Shown piece after piece: positions 1 through 10,400 of a stretch of 64,000 nucleotides of DNA. The DNA comes from Rapana venosa. Lineage: Eukaryota; Mollusca; Gastropoda; Neogastropoda; Muricidae. The notes beneath the pieces were generated by a model. It did no database searches, was not told the origin of the DNA, and saw only the letters and a list, made by a program, of their open reading frames with translations. Made by a program: the position numbers and the translations under genes. Within the stretch, counting starts at the first letter, position 1, and every line of letters begins with the position of its first letter. The stretch covers positions 70,528,926 through 70,592,925 of the forward strand of contig CM054141.1 in NCBI GenBank assembly GCA_028751875.1, in the 5' to 3' direction.

Positions 1-289
1 GAAAACTGGATTGTTCATAACTAGTCTATCTTCATAAAGGTGCGTTGTGTTGTGTGTGTGTGTGTGTTCGCAGTTGGTGCACTTTGGGCCAAAATTATTG
101 GAGTGCTATGCTATTTAAGAGTGATTATCATTACTAACACTGCTATTGTTTTCAATCATTGTTATTGGAATCAATCTGGCTGATCCTTTCTGAAGCACTT
201 GTTTAAAAATCGTTGAATGTGACATCATGATTACATGCTGCCTTGGACAAGATTCACATGTGAAAATATATTCAAGAGGATTTTTCCTC

Positions 290-526
290 TGGAGTTAACA
301 TCAGTGCCGACTCTACTCCCCCCAAAAGTCCTTCGGATGAGACTATAAACCGAGGCCCCATGTGCAAAACACACGCAGAACATCTTACCACAAGTTAAAA
401 CCCGTTTCGCTTTTCAGAAGAGTAGGCCATTGGGAACAGATGACAAAATTTCATACGCACGGGGACTGGATGTAAAAAAAAAAGCACATAAGGGTTTATT
501 CCATTCTCCTCCAAATAAAATAAATA
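290..526 (+). mobile_element. SINE family 1 copy, headless
   Basis: Body sequence with GACTATAAACCGAGGCCCC, ...CGCTTTTCAGAAGAGTAGGC and a 3' part GGGACTGGATGTAAAAA...TTATTCCATTCTCC. The same body occurs at 1120-1420, 2336-2545, 35525-35745, 43553-43738, 51203-51415 and 59205-59394. The tRNA-related head is absent. Confidence 0.8.
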
Positions 527-1119
527 TTTCTTACAGTATGAAAGGTATTTATTTCATTTTTTCACTGTATGAAAAGTATTTCTAATGCTTTTTTTTCAAC
601 CATCAAAAAGGTAATGATATTGCTTTATTTCATTTTTTGACTGTATGAAAGCATTTTCGTTGTTTTTAACTGTGTGAAAGTATTCTGTTGGTTCTTTGTT
701 TCATGAACATTTCTATTTCTTTAACAGCAGGAAATATATTTTTCTTGTTTGTTTGATTGATTTTTTAAAATATTTGAATTTGAAAAGTATTTCTATTACT
801 CGATATACTTTCTTTAATTGTACAAAGAGTTTTTGTATGAGTATTTTATTATTCCTTAAAAAGTACTTCCATCATTTTCAAGCTTTATGAGCGGTATTTG
901 GGTGGGGGGGGGAGGTGTTTTTTAAATATATGGAAGGTTCTTGTTCTTTGTTTCGTTTTCACTAAAATTATGACATTGACCATTAGCTTTTGCAGAATGA
1001 TATGAATATGATTTAATTTTGACTGGTGATGCAAACCACACTGCAAGTTCTCCTCCACACCCGTGTGTGTGTAAATTCATGTGTGTGTGGTTTTTTATTT
1101 TAATTTTAGTTTATTCTTT
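527..1119. other. AT-rich spacer, no gene seen
   Basis: Low-complexity AT-rich sequence with repeated phrases of the type 'ctgtatgaaaagtatttct' (about 540-880) and a short poly-G. Short open frames here are compositional. Confidence 0.6.
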
Positions 1120-1422
1120 TATACCGAGGATAATGGAATAAGCACTGATGTGCCTTTGTACATCCAGTCCCCGTGTGTATGCGGTTTTGTAAATTCTGTC
1201 ATCTGTTCCCATCGGCACACAATGGCCTACTCTTACGAAAAGCGGAACAGATTTTACGTGTGCCCATGATGTTCTGCGTGCGTTCGCACACGGGGCCTCG
1301 GTTTATAGTCTCACTGATGTTAACTCCAGGGGAAAATATCCCTTTTGAACGGGAATCGAACCCGGGTCATCAGATTGCAAGCGCAATGTTCTGACCACTA
1401 GGCTATCCCGTTCCCCGTGTAA
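1120..1422 (-). mobile_element. SINE family 1 copy with tRNA-like head
   Basis: On the minus strand the 5' end reads GGATAGCCTAGTGGTCAGAA (box A) and, about 30 bases on, GGGTTCGATTCCCG (box B), i.e. an internal RNA polymerase III promoter of tRNA origin. It is followed by the family body, which includes GTTAACATCAGTGAGACTA. The anticodon arm does not form a canonical 7-base loop and no acceptor stem is visible, so this is a SINE and not a tRNA gene. Confidence 0.85.
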
Positions 1423-1935
1423 GTGTGTGTGTGTGTGTGTGCGCGCATGCCTGCGTGCATGCATGCATGCGTATGTTTGCATGTTTTAGATATGTTGAGA
1501 GATGATGTATCAAAGTTGCTCAGGCAGCCACAGAAAGACAATTGAGCATAACAGTGTTTGCTTTAAAATCTTTTTTATTATCAGTATTTTCTGTTTTTGT
1601 TTTTCGTTTTCACACACACACATGCGTGCGTGCACACGCGCGTGCGCACACACGCTCACACACACATACTTAAGCATGATATTCATTCACCATCAACCTT
1701 CTATTTAGGCTCTTCTCAAACATTCCATTGTATGTATTGTATGTTTGACAATAACAAGTAGAAAAAAAATTAGTTATTCAAAACTTTGTTCATGGATTGA
1801 ATCTTAACACGCGCGCGCGCACACACACACCTTGAAAGTAAACATCAACATTAACCATACAGTTGCTGTTTCAAAAGATTTGATTGCTGCAGTATGATAT
1901 AGTACTGTGTCACAAAATGACTTGTTCACATCATG
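1421..1935. repeat. Microsatellites of (GT)n, (CA)n and (GC)n type
   Basis: (TG)n and alternating GCATGCATGC at 1421-1475, (CA)n/(GC)n at 1612-1672 and (GC)n(AC)n at 1809-1830, with AT-rich sequence between them. No gene recognised. Confidence 0.8.
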
Positions 1936-2236
1936 TGTGTTCATCCAGAACATGCACTGTCTCCCATTCCTCACACCTGGGAATCACTGAAACTGTAAAT
2001 ACACACTGGAAGAGAAGTTTGCGTGTATGGCTGTTTTCAAGTACCTAACAGTACAGGCAGCTACATCACGACTTCAGAGGATGCTCTCCCTTCAGAGGAG
2101 AGTGGAGATTGTTAGGCTAAGAGCTTATCATGGCAGAAAACGATCTCAACATAACACATCAAAGCATAACAACAATTGGTGTACGCCTTTGCACTAAGCT
2201 TACATCAATAACTGCCAAAGCTTTCTGCTAAAGCCA
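1935..2236 (-). repeat. Unclassified dispersed repeat, copy 1
   Basis: Its reverse complement aligns with 50245-50575: shared phrases include TTGAGAT..CCTTC-type and TCCTCTGAAGTCG, AGGTACTTGAAAA and CAGTGATT.CCAGGTG in the same order. Divergence is considerable, so this is an old family. No coding potential or tRNA promoter noticed. Confidence 0.65.
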
Positions 2237-2545
2237 GACAACCTAATAATAATAATAATAATAATAATGTATGGAATCTATATAGCGCTGAATCTTGTAA
2301 AGCAACAAATCAAAGCGCTCAGATGACTTCTGTTTTATCCCCCGAGGATAATGGAATAAGCACTCATGTGCTTTTTTTTTTTTACATCCAGTCCCTGTGT
2401 GTATGCGGTTTTGTAAATTTTGTCATCTGTTCCCACCGGCACACAATGGCCTACTCTTTTGAAAAGCAGAACAGGATTTAATGTGTGCGCAAGATGTTCT
2501 GCATGCGTTCGGTCACGAGGCCTCGGTTTATAGTCCTCCGAAGGA
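2237..2545 (-). mobile_element. SINE family 1 copy with complete LINE-type 3' tail
   Basis: Minus strand: family body (2545-2340), then GATAAAACAGAAGTCATCTG, then GCGCTTTGATTTGTTGC and CAAGATTCAGCGCTATATA ending in (ATT)n at about 2247-2268. It shows that the tail segment belongs to the 3' end of SINE family 1. The tRNA head is missing. Confidence 0.8.
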
Positions 2546-4294
2546 CAACATGACTGAACACAGTGGAAACAGACAGTAGTAACAGACAGGAAACCAGACC
2601 CATGGCCTCTGAACACTGAACACAAGTAAGGGCTGTTGAGGTTAAATTCCTCACTTGAACGGATCAACATATGTCCTGATTCCTGTCCATCCTAGCCTAT
2701 GTCCCATAAAAAAATATGTGAATCTAGCACAATGTCCTTGTACACATAGCAAAACCTCTGTCCACTTTTCATAGAAGAGTCAGTCCTGTGTGGCCAATAG
2801 TATGGTAACAATCCGCACACTGTCAACATGTGGGTAGTGCATCAAATATCCCCTACATGTCTGTCACTTAATATGGCTACTGTTACAGTAACACTAACAA
2901 TCTGCACACTGTAAACGCGTGAATAAAGACACTGACTGTTAGGTAGTGTAATAATTATCCCCAAATTTTCAGCCTCTTATGGCCAATGGTATGGCAGCAA
3001 TCTGCATTCTGAACATAAGAGCAAAGACAGTGAGCAGTGCAATATCTCCTAAACAGAACAAAAAGTGAGTGACTGAAAGGGCAATTTCTAGTGTACAGGG
3101 AACCCCTGGTATTCCAGGTTGGGGTTAGTCAGATCCTTTAGAGATACACGCTTGAATCTTAAAAACAAACAACAACTGTGCTGCACCTTTTGAGCACCAT
3201 CCCCTCCAGCACTTTGCAGTGTTCTGCTTCTGCTCTCTCAGAACCAGGCAAGCTGGGCATGCACAACACTCATTCACTACAGAATCTGACACAGAATGGG
3301 AAAACAGACAACGGCCACCAGCTGTACTCCTCCTCATCAGACAGGCTACAATTGAGTGTCACTTCTATCTGACATGTTGGCTATGGGATGTCCATGAGAG
3401 GAGTGACAACTGAAGATGGCATGTGACACTTTTTGTACACATTTCTCTGATATGATTACAACATGGTGTTGTGAGCCAGGGGCGATATTGAGCATTTCAT
3501 TGACGGCTGTACTGCTCAGCTCTTCTTCAGATAAATATTGAATCTTTTAAATACATTTTGAAAGCAAACGACATCTCTTCACTTACATTACTTTCTCTCT
3601 TCCTGTTTTTCCACCAACTGAATTAGACATTCCATTTTCTGTTGTACATGGTGTTTATGATACTAGGGACATACAGAAAAGCAATAATATCCACAGTTCT
3701 TCCAAACCTAGAGACAATATTTATAAGAAAATTACAATGTGTATCATGGACACAGACAGATGCATGGACAGATAACTGAGTTCAGGTGACGCCACAGCCA
3801 CACTGCACACAGCAGTCGTTAACAGGCGCTGGAAATGACAGTTTGCAATGCCACTAAATATGTGTGTTATGTATACACAACCCTCGTTTGTTTGCGTGCT
3901 TTATGCCTAATCCAGATTTAAAATTCTATACAACACTGTTACATTTTGTTATCATGATTTTCAAACAACAAAAATACAAAAACAAAATTAACATAAACAT
4001 GTATCCAAAGAGGAAGTCATTAACATTCACACATTTTTACATCTTTCAAAAAGAAATACAAAAATACAAGCACCTGTATGTCCTTGAAATAAAATCTAAA
4101 ATATCACACCTTTCATGAAAACCAACATCAAAAAACAAACGCCATCAACAGTTCACTGACACACTGGCCATACAAAACCCCTCTTCATTCTCCTAGCATT
4201 CTCCTAGCATTCTCCTATCTTTGCTCCCTCTCCTCTGTCCATACCTCACACATCCCACACTCGCAACACAGCATCTACACTCTATTTATAGGCA
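2546..4294. other. Spacer downstream of VMA21, no gene seen
   Basis: Unique-looking AT-rich sequence. Part is presumably VMA21 3' UTR (minus strand, below 4295); no canonical AATAAA was spotted on that strand. A 3-fold repeat of 'cattctccta' lies at about 4189-4218. Short open frames at 3.1-3.4 kb show no recognisable protein. Confidence 0.55.
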
Positions 4295-4437
4295 CTATTC
4301 CTGTTTGAACTGTGGCCTGGGCGTGTCATCCTCTGTGAAAGCCACGTAGAGAAAGCAGGCCAGAATGACGTGCACCGCCACAATGGCCACGATGGCAGAG
4401 TAGAAATAACTGTTGGACCCCACCATGCCTAGCATGC
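4295..4437 (-). CDS. VMA21: VMA21 exon 3 (second membrane segment and stop)
   Basis: The acceptor is TTTCAG before 4437. The exon completes the Gly codon, encodes the second transmembrane segment, then an acidic and proline-bearing tail (TEDDTPRPQFKQE) and TAG. This is the most strongly conserved part of the gene and fixes its identity. Confidence 0.93.
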
Positions 4438-7400
4438 CTGAAACACAGTGAACAGTGCATAAAGTCATGCCATTTTCATTCACACATATAAAGGTACAGG
4501 ATTTTCATTCACGTGTGTACATAAAGATACAACATTTCCATTCCAACAAAATAAAGTTTAAACATTTTCATACACACAAATAATGGAACAGCATTTTCAT
4601 CTACACAAATAAACTTACAATTATTTCATTTATACAAATAAAGTTGCATTTTCATGATAAATATGAAACTCAAAATGGGATTGATATTGTGCATGGTGTA
4701 AAAATTATATAAATATATAATATATATGTGTGTGTGTGTGTACTAATAAATGTTTGCATCAGGGATGAGGACGGAGTATTTTTCTGCCCCAGTTGTATGA
4801 ATAAGAAGGGTGAAGACAACACCGATGCAGGAAACGAGGAGCTAGAATTTGAACAAGGGAAGATAGAAGTGGTAGATGAATTCTGCTACCTGGGAGAGAT
4901 GATGAGCTGCAAAGCAAAATCTGAGTTAGCTGTCAGAACCAGGATTGCGAGTGCTTGGAAGAAATGGAAAGAATTGGCAAGTCTGCTCAGAAATCAGAAT
5001 ATCCCACTGGAGAGACGCTGTCTGATATATAAGGCCTGCATCAGACCTGTTCTCCTGTATGGCTCGGAGATGTGGGTTTTCACAAAAACCGTCAAACGTT
5101 TGTTGAAGAGCTGTGAAAACCGAATGCTACGCTACATGACAATGATCAAATGGGAAGACAGGATCATGAATGAAGAACTATGCAAAGTTGATGATCTGAA
5201 GTCTGTAGCTAGTACCAATAGACTGTGCTGGTTTGGGCGCGTTCAACTGAAAGCAGACCACCACATCATAAAAAGAGCAATGAACTTCATAGTGGATGGA
5301 AAGAGACCAAAGGGAAGACCTAGCAATACCTGGGCTGCCTGTATTGCAGATGATCTTAGAGAAAGGGGCATAAATAAGGAGGAAGCTCAAAACAGAGAGA
5401 GATGGAGAAGGCTCATCAATGTCAAACCTCCCCTGGGAGAAACATGACCAAAAAAGGAAAAAGAAGAAGAAACCCTAATCTCCAGACAACCCTCCTCTAG
5501 TTTTTGCCAACATTAACACCAATAACAGTGTGTTGTCTCACTTTCTTAGTTCTACCTGCTGTTCCACTTATAAATAATGGTTTCCTGTCATGGTCATTGA
5601 GATGACTGATTACTTTCTTTACTCTTAAAAGGCAGTGTGATTATCATTATGAATTGGTGTGTGTTGTGCATATCACTGTGTGTCATATACATGTGATATC
5701 TTCAGTTTAACGTCTGTTCACATGTGTGAATGTGTGTGTGTGTGTGTTTACATGCGCACTTGAAGTGCGCATCGATGTAAAAAGATCTCTTCAAGATGGC
5801 AAAGAAATTTGAAAAAGAACCTAAGATGCTGGTACTGGGCTATAAAGTAAAAATCAAAACACACGCAATTGCTTTGTATTATATGTGGGTCTACAACAAA
5901 ATAATAACATATATATATGAAATATATGACAAAAAGTAGTCAAAGAAAAAACTGCAGGCAACTAGTTACAACTCTCTATATTACTGCATCCCAAGATTTA
6001 AAAAAACAAACAAAACTAAAACCAACTATCAATTCAAAACTTTGGTAACAGCACTGAAGGTTTTGAGCAGCAAAGGCCAATCCTTTGAATGACTTGACTC
6101 ATGAATTGTGTGTGTGTGCACATATGCATACATGTATGTATGTGTTTGTGTGCGTGCATACATGAGTGTGCAACACAAGCACATGTGAGCATGAGCATCT
6201 GAATGTACATATGAATGCATGAAAACTGACCTTCAAAAATGACAGCCTTTGAGAAGAAATAGGAGAAGATGGGGAAGAAGACCATGAGGATAGTGAAGAT
6301 GAGCATCTTCTTCATCACGCTTCTGTTGGCAGCATCCTGAGCCATTGTCCTTTGTTCTGTAGTATGGTATACCTGCTCACTGCTCAAAACTGCACTGTAG
6401 TGGATTTACCTGTACTCTACACACACACAAGAACAAAGTCAGAACACATAGCATGAAAAGTGTGTGTATATGTGTGTGTAAGTAAGTGTTCAATTTTAAC
6501 ATCTTTCCACTTTGAGTGATACCAAACAGCCCTAAAATAGGAGACTAGATGAGAGAGAGCTACTGTATATGTGTGTAATCACAAATGAAAGCGTATTCTT
6601 AACATTAACAGATCAAGGAAAAAGAAAACATTTAAAAATCCAAAAAGAACTGAAAGAACTACAATAAATGCCCTATAGCCAGTATAGGACTTAACAGCAA
6701 ACCTTTAGCAATGTCCAACGTTAGATTTACATTGTTCAAAACTTCGTCTATGGAATTTTCCGAAAAGACAGGGAGATGGGTTTTAACTTCTTACATTCAA
6801 GTATGATATGGGTATTTGAAATATATTCACCATAACAGCACTTAACATCCTTGGTGAATTTTGTCATGAATGCATTTAATCTTATCCTGTAAAATAATGC
6901 CTTGAGTTGTCTTTCTTTAACAGCAGTTGTATGAATCCCTAAGTGTTCAATGTATTCAACTACACACTTCTCAATCAGAATCAACTTTGAAAGCCACTTG
7001 TTTTGCCAATGCTTTTCTATGAATTTGCTTAAAGATGCTTCTTCTAACAAATGATAGCCCTCTGCAATGGATAGCGGGACATGCAGTACTATAGATTCCT
7101 TTTCATTACGTGCACCTTTTTCGCAGCCCTATCAGCCCACTCATTAGAAAACAATCCTATGTGTGAAGGAATCCAACAAAAGGAAACATGAATTCATCTA
7201 AAACATAGAAGATTTATGAAGTATTTGATATCTTATATTATAAGTTTAATAGTTTTCTTAGTATAAATAACTTGTAGACTGTATGGCATATAAAACCGAT
7301 TTTGAATCTACACAAAGTAACAAATGAAAGAAACAGTATGGATGATCTAAAATAATGTGTGTGTGTGTGTGTGTCACTGTCTCTGTGTGTGTGTGTGTGT

Positions 7401-10400
7401 GTGTGTGTTACTCATACTGTGTATGTGTGTGTGAAAATTGAAAAGTAGTGACACTATATCTTTTCCATAGTGACAGACTGACACACTATCTAAGTATATT
7501 TTCCATAGTGACACACTATCTTTTTCAATTTCATTGACATTTTCATTCATTGCTTGTAAAGCCAGTAATATTGTAGTGTACTGTAGTGTAGTGTAGTATC
7601 ACTAGTCTGTAGTCAGGTGTGGTGTGGTGTGCATGGTGTGGTGCGATGTGATGTGGTGTGGTGTAGACGAAGTTTTTAGACTGGGTGGTAGCTGGCCATC
7701 TTCTGAAAATCCCACAAATAAATATGACTATCTTCTTCTTCAAGTGTCCGGTCTGGTCCTGCAGACATCGACGATCATGGCTCTCCATTCTTCCCTGTTC
7801 TCGGTCCCTCTCATGAGCTCATTGTTGGTGCCCTCTTTATTCGTTGCGAATTTGTTTAAGCTGTCTGTGAATTTTGTGTGTTGTCTTCCTCTGCTCTTGT
7901 TTCCACAGATTTTGCCACTCCATAACAGTTTCTCTAGTCCGTCAGCCCTGATTATATGGCCGAAAAAATTTGAGCTGTCTTTTTCTGATGGTGTTGAGAA
8001 GAGATCTCTTGTACCCAGCCATTTCCATTACTTCTGCATTTGTTTTTCTTTTTGTCCATGAGACTTTCATGATTCTCCGGATGAACCACATTTCCACTGC
8101 TTCTAGTCGCTGTTCTGTGGGCCTTGGCTAGGGTCCAGCACTCACATCCGTACAGAGAATGGACCATACGTAGGCTCTCAAAACATGGATCTTTGTCTTG
8201 GAGGCTTATCTTACTGTTGGTAAAAATGCATTTCATGTTGTTAAAAGTTGCCTTAGATTGACCGATTCTCTTCTTGATTTCTGTGTCACACTTGCCGTCC
8301 AGGGTGATAGTACAACCAAGGTATTTAAGGTGTTTACTTGTCTGATTCTCTCTCCTTTACAGGCTATGTTTTCATTGTGGTATAACAGCTTTTTTTCGAG
8401 ATCACCATGCATTCTGTCTTCTTTGCATCGAGCTGTAATCCTTTCTTTTCGCTTTCGTCGTTACTGTTGTTAAAATCTTTTGCAGTTTTTCTTCAGAGTC
8501 AGCGATAAGGACTGTGTCATCTGCATATCTCAGGTTGTTGATGTTGTGGCCACCTACACTAATTCCCTCATGATTCTCAATATTTCGTAGAATTATTTCA
8601 CTATATACATTAAATAAATCAGGCGAGAACATGCAGCCCTGCCTCACACCCCTGCAGATAGGTCTATATTGACTGATGTCATTGTCGACTCTAATGGCTG
8701 CCTCCTGTTCCCAATATATGTTTCTGAGGACTCGAAGATCTTTCCCGTCGATGTATAGCCCTGCCATAATATCAAACAAGTCAGAGTGTCGTACTTTGTC
8801 GAACGCTTTTGAGTAGTCAATGAAGCAGAGGTACAGGTCTTTTCTGGACCTCGATGGATCTTTCCATGAGAGTTTTCAATGCGAAGATTGCATTTCTGGT
8901 TGCCTTTGTCTGCCATGAATCCAAATTGCGTTTCTGATATTTCTGGGAGTATTTTATTTTCTCATTCTTTTCATGAGTATTCGTAAAAGAACTTTGGTGA
9001 GGTGACTCATCAGGCTGATTGTACAATGTTGGTCACATTCAGCTGTACCCAGTTTCTTAGGGATTGCAATGTAGATGGACTTCTTCATGTCTGTCGGAAT
9101 CTCTCCTGTGTCATATATATTGTTTAGTAGTTTTGTGACTGCCTTAATTCCCACTTCATCCAGGGCTGTTATCAATTCAAATGGGATATCATCAGGTCCT
9201 GGCGCCTTACCACTTTTCATCTTGCTGAGTGCATGTCTCACTTCGTCTTCCATGATTATGTGGCCATCTTCGTTGTTAATATGAGGAGGTGGACCTCTGT
9301 GGTCGTGGTATAACTCTTCAATGTATTCTGACCACCTGTTAAGAATATCTTCTTTTTCCATGAGTACATCTCCATCTCTCGACTTTATACTACCTGTTTT
9401 TACAGAAGATTTCTTTCCTGTCACATCTTTTATTTTTTCATGCATAAGTTTGCTATCAAAATTTGCATTCATTTCAATTTCCTTGCACTGCATATTGATC
9501 CATTCTTCCTTGGCTTCATTACATTTTTTCTTAACCAGTTTGTCAAGTTCTTTATACTTCTTTTCATCTACTTTTGCCTTTCTCCTGTTTTCCATTACTA
9601 TTAGGTTTAAAATCTTGGAGCTCATCCACTTCTTATGTTCCTTTCTATTTATGACTGGTATATATTCTTTTGCTGCCTCGCTGATGCTATCTTTCATCAT
9701 CTGCCATTTTTCCTCTGTAGTGGTGAGTTGATCTAGGCCATCGAATTTGTTTCCAAATTTGATCTTGTAACTTGTATATATGACTATAAAGTATAATAAT
9801 AATACAGATCTCTGAAGTCAAAATGTGGCTACCTCATGAAGCCAATGGTCATATACACAAAATATCACTATATTGGTAAACCTTGCAGTTCTATCTGAGG
9901 AACAAAACAAACAACAACAATAATAACAACAACAAAACAACAAGAACAACAAATAACCCGCTGTGTGGAATCAAACCCTAGTCTCCAGACAGCCCTCCTC
10001 TAGTCTATTTCAACAATAACATTAACAGTGTGTTGTGTCACTTTCTTATTTCTACCTGCTGTTCCACTTATATTTATAATGGTATTTTGTAATGGTCTTT
10101 GAAATGACTGAATACTTTCCTTACTCTTAAAAGGCAGTGTGATTATCATTATGTCAAAGTCAAAATCAAAGTCAAAGTCAAACTTTTATTTTCAGATGGT
10201 ACATTGAATAAGCACTGCATTTGCTTTTTTTCATCAAGCAATCTATCTAAAGAAAAAAAGCGAGAAAAAAAGATAATGTATATGCAGACATAGAGTAAAA
10301 AACCTAATCTATGGTAAACTATACAAATCAAACAAGAAAAGACAATAACATATGCATATATGGAATTAAAAACAAACAAAAAACCCAGAAAAAATATTAA

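Noticed and set aside
1345..1420. Functional tRNA gene
   Set aside because: Box A and B are present, but the anticodon arm is abnormal and no acceptor stem is visible; a SINE body follows.
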